Shown here in pieces: positions 1 through 7,573 of a stretch of DNA of 64,000 bases. Under the pieces are notes generated by a model, which did no database searches, was not told the DNA's origin, and saw nothing but the letters and a program-made list of their open reading frames with translations. How positions within the stretch are numbered: position 1 is the first letter of the stretch; each line of letters opens with the position of its first letter. The translations under genes and the position numbers were made by a program. Origin of the DNA: Planctomycetota bacterium (lineage in GTDB: Bacteria; Planctomycetota; Phycisphaerae; Phycisphaerales; UBA1924); assembly GCA_030950285.1 (NCBI GenBank), contig JAUZRR010000004.1:124001-188000 (forward strand). Reading direction: 5' to 3'.

Positions 1-26
1 CCATCGAGCATGAGCATGTCGTTCAT
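1..26 (-). CDS. Start of an unidentified gene cut by the window edge
   Basis: Read on the minus strand, an ATG at 24-26 opens a frame beginning MNDMLMLD and runs off the window. A good ribosome binding site (AGGAAAGAGAA) lies directly upstream, which supports a real start. Only eight codons are visible, so no function can be assigned. Confidence 0.45.
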
Positions 27-337
27 TTCTCTTTCCTGAAACGCAAGGCGTAGTTGTCGTCGTGACCTTTGGTAATCATTTCATTGATTCCGGGGTTGCG
101 CTTTGGTTGGTCGGCCCTGCGCGGTGCCGATCCGAGATGACTATGATCTTGGTCATCGCTGAAAGTGAGAGAAAGTTCATAGCGTATACAAAGTCCTATA
201 ATACATGTTATGTATAACTGATGCGAAATCTCAAGTCTCTGGTGTCACTGAAACCACCATCCTCTGCGAAACCTGTCCCGGGCACAGCAAGGCGCCCCCC
301 ACTCGGCCCAGAGCATGATGTACTTCGGTGCCGCGCC
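27..337. other. Intergenic region between the edge gene and proS
   Basis: No convincing gene lies here. The region holds the upstream DNA of the edge gene and the 3' flank of proS. It is markedly more AT-rich around 170-220 than its surroundings. A 63-codon plus-strand frame from 221 overlaps the end of proS, is rich in Arg and Pro, and looks spurious. Confidence 0.5.
197..215. promoter_or_regulatory. AT-rich palindrome with a perfect -10-like hexamer
   Basis: TATAAT lies at 197-202 on the plus strand, overlapped by an exact inverted repeat ATACAT-GTT-ATGTAT at 201-215. On the minus strand the same bases give TATTAT. No good -35 hexamer sits at the right distance on either strand. A promoter/operator for the gene at the left edge is plausible but unproven. 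Confidence 0.3.
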
Positions 338-2179
338 TCATGTTGTGAGCGTCGACAGGCATCTCTCCAACACCTGATCCATCGGCACCATCTCACCCTT
401 GCCGGGGTCTGATCGAGCTTTGCACTCGACCCCGCCCGCTTCGAGCGCCTTGGCGCCGATAGTGAGCCGAATCGGCATGCCGATCAGGTCGGCGTCCTTG
501 AACTTGACGCCCGGGCGTTCCTTTCGATCATCGATCAGCACGTCGAGCCCGGCGGTGCTGAGTTGGGCTGAGAGTTGTTCGGCCACAGCCGCGTGTTCGG
601 CGTCGTTGGGCTTCATCAGCACGATGTGAACGTGGTACGGCGCGATGGAAGCGGGCCAGATCATTCCGCTGTCGTCATGGCTCATCTCGACACACGCCGC
701 CATGGTCCGGCTGACCCCGATGCCGTAGCACCCCATGATGACGCTGTGCCGTTTCTGCGTTTCGTCCATGACGTGGAACCCCATCGCGTCGGAATACTTG
801 CAGCCGAGTTTGAAGATGTGCCCGGTCTCGATCCCCCGCTGTTCGACCAGGACCGCGCCCGATTCCCTCGGTGAGGGGTCACCAACCATGGCGTTACGAA
901 TCTCGGCGACCTTTACATAACTCGAATCCGCGAGTGCCGCTGCCATCTCGCGCGACCAGTTGAACCCGGTGACGTGATGGTCGGGCACGTCGGCGCCGGT
1001 TGCCCAGACGGTGTTGCCCTGCGCCGCGTCGGGGTCGACCACAACGACGCTCTTTCCTGCCGTCAACGCTCCTGACAGCGGGCTCACATAGCCGATCGCA
1101 AAGCCCGCAGCTCGCGCCCGCTTCTCATCGGCGAGCACGACCTTGAAGCCGACGGCATCGCGGAGTTTGCCTTCGTTGACTTCGTGATCGCCGCGCACCA
1201 CCGCGAGCACCCAGTCGATCCCCCCGCTCTCGACACCCGGAGCGGGCTCGAGCACAACGGTCTTCAACATGTCGGCAGCGGTCACGCCCAGATGGGCCGC
1301 AACCCCTTCGATTCCCGGCATATTCGGCGTGTTGACCTTGGTCAACGGGGCATCGGCATTGCCTTCAAACGACCACGCCCGCGCGCCGATCTCGCACTTT
1401 TCCACGTTCGCGGCATAGCCGGACACGGGGCAGCGCAGAATGGTGTCTTCGCCTGTTTCGCAGTTGACCATAAACTCGTGGCTCGCCGAGCCGCCGATCG
1501 GGCCGGCTTCTGCTTCGACTGCGGTAAAGTCGAGCCCGCACCGCGCAAACACGTTCGAGTAGGCCCGGAACATCGCGTCGTACGTCTCGTCGAGCCCGCC
1601 TTTGCCTTCCACGGCGAGGTGGAACGAATAGGCGTCTTTCATGATGAACTCGCGTCCACGCAGCAGCCCGGCCCGCGGCCTGACCTCGTCGCGGAACTTA
1701 CTTTGGATCTGATATAATATGAGCGGCAGCTGGCGGTAGCTGGTCACCGCATGGCGCAGAAAATCAGTGATGACCTCCTCGTGCGTCGGGCCGAGCACGG
1801 TGGCTCTGCCGTGGCGGTCGGTCAGTTGAAACAGGTCGTCGCCGTAGTCCTCTGCGCGCCCGGTCTGGTCGAAGATCTCGCGCGGCGCCATCGCGGGCAT
1901 GAGCATCTCGCTCCCCCCCACGGCGTTCATTTCTTCCCGGATGATCTGGCTGATCTTTCGCAGCGAACGCCACGCCAACGGCAGGTAGTCGTACACCCCC
2001 GCGGCGACCTGCCGGATATATCCCGCCCGCAGCAGGAGCTGATGGCTCGGCGTGGTTGCTTCGGCGGGGGCGTCGCGCAGCGTCGGGATGATCGTCTTCG
2101 ACCAGCGGTCAACATCGCCGACGTGGACGGTGACGGGGGAGAACGGGGCGTGGGCGACGGCTGTGGCGTGTTCGGTCAT
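338..2179 (-). CDS. proS: Prolyl-tRNA synthetase, bacterial type
   Basis: Class II aminoacyl-tRNA synthetase that charges tRNA-Pro in the cytoplasm. The N-terminal part has the family blocks HQLLLRAGYIRQVAAGVYDY, GPTHEEVITD and FRDEVRPRAGLLRGREFIMKD (motif 2 region). A long middle segment matches the YbaK-like editing insertion of bacterial ProRS, and motif 3 follows as GCYGIGVSR. The C-terminal anticodon-binding domain contains DVLIDDRKERPGVKFKDADL. At about 613 residues it is slightly longer than the E. coli enzyme. I chose the ATG at 2179; a TTG three codons upstream is the alternative. No clear ribosome binding site is visible. The next gene upstream on the same strand is the QueC-like gene, 30 bases away. 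Confidence 0.96.
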   Translation of the reverse strand: MTEHATAVAHAPFSPVTVHVGDVDRWSKTIIPTLRDAPAEATTPSHQLLLRAGYIRQVAAGVYDYLPLAWRSLRKISQIIREEMNAVGGSEMLMPAMAPREIFDQTGRAEDYGDDLFQLTDRHGRATVLGPTHEEVITDFLRHAVTSYRQLPLILYQIQSKFRDEVRPRAGLLRGREFIMKDAYSFHLAVEGKGGLDETYDAMFRAYSNVFARCGLDFTAVEAEAGPIGGSASHEFMVNCETGEDTILRCPVSGYAANVEKCEIGARAWSFEGNADAPLTKVNTPNMPGIEGVAAHLGVTAADMLKTVVLEPAPGVESGGIDWVLAVVRGDHEVNEGKLRDAVGFKVVLADEKRARAAGFAIGYVSPLSGALTAGKSVVVVDPDAAQGNTVWATGADVPDHHVTGFNWSREMAAALADSSYVKVAEIRNAMVGDPSPRESGAVLVEQRGIETGHIFKLGCKYSDAMGFHVMDETQKRHSVIMGCYGIGVSRTMAACVEMSHDDSGMIWPASIAPYHVHIVLMKPNDAEHAAVAEQLSAQLSTAGLDVLIDDRKERPGVKFKDADLIGMPIRLTIGAKALEAGGVECKARSDPGKGEMVPMDQVLERCLSTLTT

Positions 2180-2209
2180 AGGGGGCAAGTCTATGGACCG
2201 TCCGACTGC

Positions 2210-3028
2210 CTAGCCCGACGGGGAGGGTTCTACTTGATCGGATGGTCCCGGAACAGATGCCGTCGGGGCAGGGGCGTTGATCTGCACGCCGGGGGAACCC
2301 GAGACCCACCCCGCACCGTGTAACGCCCGCTTCCACGCGGCACGTTCCCCTTCGGCAATGCGCTCGGCGGCTTCCCCGGGCACGCTCCTCCACCACCAGC
2401 ACAGATACGCCGGAGCGTCGAGATCAACCACCAGGTCGGCCAGTTGCGCGTCGGTCAGGTCCACCAGCGGGGTCTCGATCGTGATGTCGTCGGCCCGAGG
2501 AGACTCGCCGGGAGTGGTGACATCCAGCATCGCCAGTCGCTCGACGAGCAACGCCCGGTCTACCGACGCGGCGATGGCCTCGATCTGGCTGGGGAGTGTG
2601 TCGTCGGTCGCGTGGGTGTGGGTCGGCCAGACGATCCGGCCGCAGCCGTTGGCCCGTGCCACTTCGACCGCCACCAGCAGCCCGAGCGAATCAAGAAACG
2701 CCGGCGAGGTTCCCGCTGCAAACTCGCGGATCGGGGCCGGTTCGAGCAGGTCGTGCCGCAGAAACCGCGCCTGCGATGAGACGGCTGCGAGCTGAGCGTC
2801 AGCGAGCGTCGGGTCGGTCACCCAAGGCATCAGCAGCGCCCCCCCACCCCCACTCTTCCCCCCACCCGTGGCACCGGCTTCCAGCCGGTGTCCATTCCCA
2901 TCGGCCGAAGCCGTCCGCTCGGCCTCGATCGCCGCAGCAACGAGCGAAGCCATCCCGCCGTCGGTGATGAGGAGTGTCTGGTCGTTGGTGTGTGCCACGT
3001 CAGCAGTGTACCGCGAATCGGTGTGCAC
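2210..3028 (-). CDS. Degenerate QueC/ExsB-like PP-loop protein
   Basis: About 272 residues. The layout resembles 7-cyano-7-deazaguanine synthase (QueC): an N-terminal loop LLITDGGMASLVAA where the SGGxDS PP-loop should be, FLDSLGLLVAVEVARANGC in the middle, and a tail ETPLVDLTDAQLADLVVDL-x-APAYLCW like the QueC block TPL..L.K.EI..L. The PP-loop Ser and Asp and the QueC zinc cysteines are missing or altered, so QueC activity is doubtful; this is a distant assignment. Residues around 48-65 (HRLEAGATG plus Gly-rich flanks) come from an inserted palindromic repeat. The GTG start at 3028 lies three bases past the stop of the carboxypeptidase gene, so the two are probably co-transcribed. Confidence 0.6.
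   Translation of the reverse strand: MHTDSRYTADVAHTNDQTLLITDGGMASLVAAAIEAERTASADGNGHRLEAGATGGGKSGGGGALLMPWVTDPTLADAQLAAVSSQARFLRHDLLEPAPIREFAAGTSPAFLDSLGLLVAVEVARANGCGRIVWPTHTHATDDTLPSQIEAIAASVDRALLVERLAMLDVTTPGESPRADDITIETPLVDLTDAQLADLVVDLDAPAYLCWWWRSVPGEAAERIAEGERAAWKRALHGAGWVSGSPGVQINAPAPTASVPGPSDQVEPSPSG
2864..2891 (+). repeat. Palindromic repeat copy 1, inside the QueC-like gene
   Basis: 28-bp unit beginning ACCCGTGGC and containing the hairpin CACCGGCT-TCC-AGCCGGTG (2872-2890). On the minus strand it is read as HRLEAGATG within the QueC-like protein and is flanked by poly-C/poly-G DNA coding for glycine. Confidence 0.9.
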
Positions 3029-3031
3029 CGC

Positions 3032-4618
3032 TCAGGGCTGGGGGGCCGCCGGGGCCGTGAGAGTCTCTGCGTAAAACGACGCAACGTGGTCGTGCAGCCG
3101 GGCCAACTCCACCTCGCGGATGTACATCATGTGCCCGGCTTCGTAATACTCGGTACGGATGTTGCTGCGCAGGTCGGGGTCGATCCCCAAGTGATCGATC
3201 GTGTAGTCGGTCGCAAAGTATGGCGTCGCCAGGTCGTAGTACCCGCTGGCAAACAGCACCCGCAGGTTGCGGTTCTTGAGCATCGCGTCACGCAGTCGCG
3301 GGGCAACATTGACATACCGGTTGGTGAACCGGTCGTAGCTCCACGGGTGGACCCGCCCGGTGAGGATCTCGTAGGGGTGGTCGGTCTCGTACCCGAGTTC
3401 GGTGCGCAGGTAGTCGTTGAGCAGTGCCGCGTAGGGGCCGTCGATCGCCTCCATGCTCGGGTCAAAGTTCGGCCCGGTCCCGTTGCGGTCGGCGTCGCGG
3501 GCCCGGATCCGGCTGTCGAGCCGCCCGACGATAACCCCCTCATCCCGCAGCAGTTCCTCGGTGAAGCGTGAGATGTTGAGCCGCAGGTCCGCCCGGTCGA
3601 CATAGTCCTCACTCAACCCCGTGTAGCGGGAGAGCGTGCGGACGATCCCGGCCCGCTCGTCGGCGTCGATCGCAGCACCCTTACCCAGCGCCACCAGATA
3701 GTCGTTCCCGGCAAACGCCTCGACCTCGTCGAGAAACTCACGGAGAGGCGTGGCTTGCAGGTCGTCATCAAGCGCCCCGTGGTACCACGCCGTCGCGGCA
3801 TACGTCGGGAGGAACAGCCAGTACGGCGCATCATTCCCATCGTTGAACCGTACCGTGTGGAAATCGAGCACCGCCGAGATCATCACGATCCCGCTGAGAA
3901 ACATCCCGTGGGTGTCTTGCAGATACCGCGCCATCCCCGCGTTGCGGGTGGTGCCATAGCTCTCGCCGGCGAGAAACTTCGGGCTCCGCCAGCGCTCGTT
4001 CCGCGTCGTCCACAGGCGGATAAAGTCCCCAACCGACGAGATGTCCTCGTCGAGCCCGTGGAACTGCGACTTGCTTTCCCCCTCGGCCGGGCGGCTGTAC
4101 CCGGTCCCGACCGGATCGATAAACACCAGGTCGGTAAAGCCGAGCCACCCGTATTCGTTGTCGAGCAACCGGTAGGGCGGCTTGGGCGCAAAGCCCTCCG
4201 GCCCCATGTCCACCCGCTTGGGACCCAGTGCCCCCAGGTGCAGCCACACACTCGACGACCCCGGCCCGCCGTTGTAGGCAAAGGTGATCGGGCGGTCGGC
4301 CGCGTCGGCGTTATCGCTCGCCGCGTCGGCGTTGGCATCACGATCGCGGATGTACGCGATAAAGAACACGTCCGCCCGAGGTTCGCCCTCGTAATCGGGC
4401 AGCACCATCCGCCCGGTCGTCACGGTGTAGTCAAACGTTTCGCCGCCGCTGGTCGTGGTGTGGTGGGTGACGGAGAACTTGTTGCTCGCGCCATCGTTTG
4501 CCCTCTCGTGCCCATCGCTCGCGGCGGGTGCGGCGGCCGGCTCCTCGGGCTGCCATCCGGCCGACACCACCCCCGACACCACCACAGCAACACACACAAC
4601 AACAGATTTCAGACGCAT
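3032..4618 (-). CDS. Exported S10-family serine carboxypeptidase
   Basis: 528 residues. An N-terminal signal sequence (MRLKSVVVCVAVVVSGVVSA) predicts export. Peptidase S10 hallmarks are present: the oxyanion block NGGPGSSS at 116-123, the nucleophile motif GESYGT with Ser220, the Asp in SGYYDLATP (about 462) and the His in AGHMMY (about 496). The family removes C-terminal residues from peptides, so a role in peptide scavenging in the periplasm or outside the cell is inferred. The ATG at 4618 has a GGAG ribosome binding site nine bases upstream. An acidic low-complexity stretch (residues 91-109) looks like a surface loop. The QueC-like gene follows almost directly. Confidence 0.9.
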   Translation of the reverse strand: MRLKSVVVCVAVVVSGVVSAGWQPEEPAAAPAASDGHERANDGASNKFSVTHHTTTSGGETFDYTVTTGRMVLPDYEGEPRADVFFIAYIRDRDANADAASDNADAADRPITFAYNGGPGSSSVWLHLGALGPKRVDMGPEGFAPKPPYRLLDNEYGWLGFTDLVFIDPVGTGYSRPAEGESKSQFHGLDEDISSVGDFIRLWTTRNERWRSPKFLAGESYGTTRNAGMARYLQDTHGMFLSGIVMISAVLDFHTVRFNDGNDAPYWLFLPTYAATAWYHGALDDDLQATPLREFLDEVEAFAGNDYLVALGKGAAIDADERAGIVRTLSRYTGLSEDYVDRADLRLNISRFTEELLRDEGVIVGRLDSRIRARDADRNGTGPNFDPSMEAIDGPYAALLNDYLRTELGYETDHPYEILTGRVHPWSYDRFTNRYVNVAPRLRDAMLKNRNLRVLFASGYYDLATPYFATDYTIDHLGIDPDLRSNIRTEYYEAGHMMYIREVELARLHDHVASFYAETLTAPAAPQP

Positions 4619-4775
4619 GAGCAGGTTCTCCGGGAAAAGGACACCAAAGGCACGCCCACCAAGGTATCACACCCTCTATCCGAGCGCATGCCCCGCGTGG
4701 TACGGAGCACACCTTCTGTGTTGCGGGACAGAATGGCCGTGTTGTGACGCAGAAACCGGCCTGAATTCTCCCACC

Positions 4776-5801
4776 TTACCGGGCATTTCCCCCAGAACCG
4801 AGACCCATCGCCGCGACCAGACTCTCCAGCGACGCTCGGATCCCCGCGTGCCCCCGGTCCAGCCGTACACCCCCACCACCCCCACCACCCGTGGCACCGG
4901 CTTCCAGCCGGTGTACACCCCCACCCTCACCCCCACCCAACGACTCCACCGCCGCCTTGCTGAACGAGTTCTTCGGCAGAGTCGGGCTCGAGGTGTCGAT
5001 CGTGACACGGTCGGGATCAAGCCCCAACACCTCCGCCGCCATCAACGCCCAGTCGGCGTGCCGCGCGTAGCAATCAACCAGGTTGAACGGCTTGCCCCCC
5101 ACCGCCCCCACCGCCCCCACCGCCGCATCGTTGCCCACGATCGCCCCGATCACCGCTGCGACGTCATCCACATGGACATACTTGCCCCCGCCCAACCTGT
5201 CGCACCGCCCGGTTTCGAGCAGCTCGCGGATGATCCCGTACCCGTGCGACCGCTCGAGGTTCGGGTCCACGCCATAGACCGCGCAGGGACGCACCGCCGA
5301 CGTGTTCCTTCCTGCTCCAAAGTGCTCGGCCCAGAGGTGCGCCTCGACCGCCGCCTTGTACGCCCCGTAGAGCCGCGACGGCCGCAGCGGGTGGTCCTCG
5401 GTGATGAGGTTGGTCCCGTCCGCCGCCCGCTCGCGCTCGAGCATGTCGTGGTGCACCGCGATCGTGCTCACAAAGATGAACTGCCGGGGAGACGAAGCGT
5501 GCAGCAACCGGATCGAAGCGTCGAGGTTCGACCGCAGGTGCCCGTCAAGATCAACCGGCGTGGCCTTGAGCGGCGCCCAGTCCACGCTGTTGTGAATCAC
5601 ACAATCGCTGCCGTCGAGAAACTCGTCCCAGCACGAAGTATCGTCATGATTGCCGACGACGAACCGCTCGACAAATGCCTCGACATGGTCGCGGCGGCTG
5701 GTCTCCCGCACCAGCCCCGTCACCGTGTGCCCCGCCGCGTGCAGATGTCGCGCGATCGCCGAACCAATAAACCCCGAGACGCCCGTGAGTGCGATGTGCA
5801 T
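4776..5801 (-). CDS. NAD-dependent epimerase/dehydratase (SDR family)
   Basis: About 341 residues. The Rossmann fold starts at once with MHIALTGVSGFIGSAIARHL (GxxGxxG). The catalytic Tyr-Lys pair appears as RLYGAYKAAVEAH. The best start is the ATG at 5801; an ATG 15 codons upstream (5846) would place non-conserved residues before the fold. The substrate is probably a nucleotide sugar or sugar derivative, given the adjacent UDP-glucuronate decarboxylase, but it cannot be read from the sequence. Two low-complexity tracts interrupt it: AVGAVGAVGG, from three exact 9-bp repeats, and near the C terminus a copy of the palindromic repeat read as HRLEAGATG between glycine runs. Confidence 0.85.
   Translation of the reverse strand: MHIALTGVSGFIGSAIARHLHAAGHTVTGLVRETSRRDHVEAFVERFVVGNHDDTSCWDEFLDGSDCVIHNSVDWAPLKATPVDLDGHLRSNLDASIRLLHASSPRQFIFVSTIAVHHDMLERERAADGTNLITEDHPLRPSRLYGAYKAAVEAHLWAEHFGAGRNTSAVRPCAVYGVDPNLERSHGYGIIRELLETGRCDRLGGGKYVHVDDVAAVIGAIVGNDAAVGAVGAVGGKPFNLVDCYARHADWALMAAEVLGLDPDRVTIDTSSPTLPKNSFSKAAVESLGGGEGGGVHRLEAGATGGGGGGGVRLDRGHAGIRASLESLVAAMGLGSGGNAR
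4887..4914 (+). repeat. Palindromic repeat copy 2, inside the epimerase gene
   Basis: Exact 28-bp match to copy 1, with core ACCGGCTTCCAGCCGGT. It is read on the minus strand as HRLEAGATG near the C terminus of the epimerase. The flanks are C-rich (CCCCCACCAC repeats). Confidence 0.9.
5096..5122. repeat. Three tandem copies of CCCCCACCG inside the epimerase gene
   Basis: A 9-bp unit repeated exactly three times. It encodes Gly-Ala-Val repeats on the minus strand and keeps the frame, as expected for slippage-prone DNA. Confidence 0.85.
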
Positions 5802-5861
5802 GACACAGCGTACGCCGCCTGTCAAGCCCCCAACTACGCCCCCCACACCGCCCGGCCCCGC

Positions 5862-6833
5862 TCAATAGTTCGGCGTCGGCGCCCGGTAGTCGGCAAAGTC
5901 GATCGACCGGAACCACTCGACCGTCCGGGCCAGCCCCTCCCGCAACTCGACGCGCGGGGTCCACCCAAGCTCGGCCTTTGCCAGCGAGATGTCCGGGCAC
6001 CGCTGCCGGGGGTCGTCCTCAGGCAGGTCCTTGAACACCAGCTTCGACCCGCTCTGGGTCATCTCAAGCACCAGCTCGGCCAGCTGTCGCACCGTGAACT
6101 CATGCGGGTTGCCAAGATTCACCGGCCCGACAAAGCCGTCGCCCCCGTTCATCATCCCGATCAACCCGTCGATCAGGTCATCGACATAACAAAATGACCG
6201 CGTCTGCGAGCCGTCGCCGAAGAGTGTGAGATCCGTGCCGTTGAGGGCCTGGCGGATGAGGTTTGACACCACCCGCCCGTCGAACGGGTGCATCCGCGGG
6301 CCGTAGGTGTTGAAGATCCGCACCAGCCGGATGTTCACCCCGTTCTGCCGGTGGTAGTCAAAGAACAACGTCTCGGCCGCCCGCTTGCCCTCGTCGTAAC
6401 ACGCCCGCGGGCCGATCGGGTTGACGTTGCCCCGGTAGCTCTCGGGCTGAGGATGCACGTTCGGGTCGCCGTAGACCTCGCTGGTCGAGGCTTGCAGCAC
6501 CTTGGCGCGGCAGCGCTTGGCAATCCCCAGCACGTTGATCGCCCCGAGCACCGAGGTCTTCATCGTTTTGATCGGGTTGTACTGGTAATGCCCCGGCGCC
6601 GCCGGGCACGCGAGGTTATAAATCTCGTCAACCTCGAGCCAGAAGGCGTGCGTGACGTCGTGCCGTATGAACTCGAAGTTGGGCTTGCTCAGCAGGTGCA
6701 CAATGTTCGACTTCTGGCTCGTGAACAGGTTGTCCAGGCAGATGACATCGTGCCCGGCGTCGACCAACCGCCCGCACAAGTGCGAGCCGAGGAACCCCGC
6801 GCCGCCGGTGATAAGAATGCGCTTGATATTCAC
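5862..6833 (-). CDS. uxs: UDP-glucuronate decarboxylase (UDP-xylose synthase)
   Basis: 323-residue extended SDR enzyme converting UDP-glucuronate to UDP-xylose. It matches the family closely: [16 protein letters not shown] for NAD binding, [18 protein letters not shown], the STSEVYGDP segment, the catalytic YDEGKRAAE and [12 protein letters not shown]. The start codon is GTG at 6833, supported by GGAG seven bases upstream. With the neighbouring epimerase 60 bases downstream it probably supplies nucleotide sugars for surface polysaccharide. Confidence 0.93.
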   Translation of the reverse strand: MNIKRILITGGAGFLGSHLCGRLVDAGHDVICLDNLFTSQKSNIVHLLSKPNFEFIRHDVTHAFWLEVDEIYNLACPAAPGHYQYNPIKTMKTSVLGAINVLGIAKRCRAKVLQASTSEVYGDPNVHPQPESYRGNVNPIGPRACYDEGKRAAETLFFDYHRQNGVNIRLVRIFNTYGPRMHPFDGRVVSNLIRQALNGTDLTLFGDGSQTRSFCYVDDLIDGLIGMMNGGDGFVGPVNLGNPHEFTVRQLAELVLEMTQSGSKLVFKDLPEDDPRQRCPDISLAKAELGWTPRVELREGLARTVEWFRSIDFADYRAPTPNY

Positions 6834-6878
6834 GCGAACGCTCCGGGGTGTTGTGTCGTGCAGGATCGTCTCATGGTC

Positions 6879-7559
6879 TCATTCCTCGCCGTCCTCCCCG
6901 AGCACGTTGGCCCGGGAGGGGATACGGAGCGTCTGCCCGACCCGCAGATCGTCGATGCTGTCCATGCTGTCGCGGTTGGCGCTAAAGATCACGTCGGCGT
7001 AGCGGAGGCTGCCGTAGAAACGCTGGGCGAGTGTTGACAGGTTGTCGCCGCGAACGACCACGTACTCGAGAAACTCCGGCTCGGGCAGGTCGGTCTCTTC
7101 GCCCGCGGCCGGTTTGCCCTGCACGTTCTCAGGAGACGCCGGGACCCGCAGCACCTGCCCGACCCGCAGCGAGGTCGGGCTCACAAACGGGTTGGCCGCC
7201 GCGATCGCGCCCGCATGGTGGATCGTGCCATAGAACCGCCGGCTGATCCGCTCGAACGTGTCGCCGGACCGCACCGAATATTCCTGAAACGCCGGCGGCG
7301 AAAGCGACTCATCCGTGCCGCCCGCATCATCCGTTCTGTGCACAGAGAGAGCCGGGTTCGTCAGCGTGTCAGCCGCGGGCTCGGGGTCGATCGCCCCCAC
7401 GTCGGGGACGGGCTCGACGATCGCCGCGTCTTCTTGTTCGTCTTCTGCCGCAAACGACAGCCTCGGCGTGTCCGACGGCTCCCACATCCAGTAGACACCT
7501 ACCCACACCGCGACCAACGCGAGAAACCCGGCTCCGACTCGGGCGCTGGCGACACTCAT
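6879..7559 (-). CDS. Membrane-anchored protein with two LysM domains
   Basis: 226 residues. An N-terminal hydrophobic segment (GAGFLALVAVWVGVYW) anchors or exports it. A Pro/Glu/Asp-rich linker follows, then two LysM repeats: YSVRSGDTFERISRRFYG to VGQVLRVP, and YVVVRGDNLSTLAQRFYG to VGQTLRIP. LysM domains bind peptidoglycan or related glycans. A strong ribosome binding site (GGAGGAG) precedes the ATG, and the gene starts 14 bases after the stop of secDF, so it is likely the next gene of that operon. No catalytic domain is visible. Confidence 0.88.
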   Translation of the reverse strand: MSVASARVGAGFLALVAVWVGVYWMWEPSDTPRLSFAAEDEQEDAAIVEPVPDVGAIDPEPAADTLTNPALSVHRTDDAGGTDESLSPPAFQEYSVRSGDTFERISRRFYGTIHHAGAIAAANPFVSPTSLRVGQVLRVPASPENVQGKPAAGEETDLPEPEFLEYVVVRGDNLSTLAQRFYGSLRYADVIFSANRDSMDSIDDLRVGQTLRIPSRANVLGEDGEE

Positions 7560-7573
7560 CGCGGGCTCCTCCG

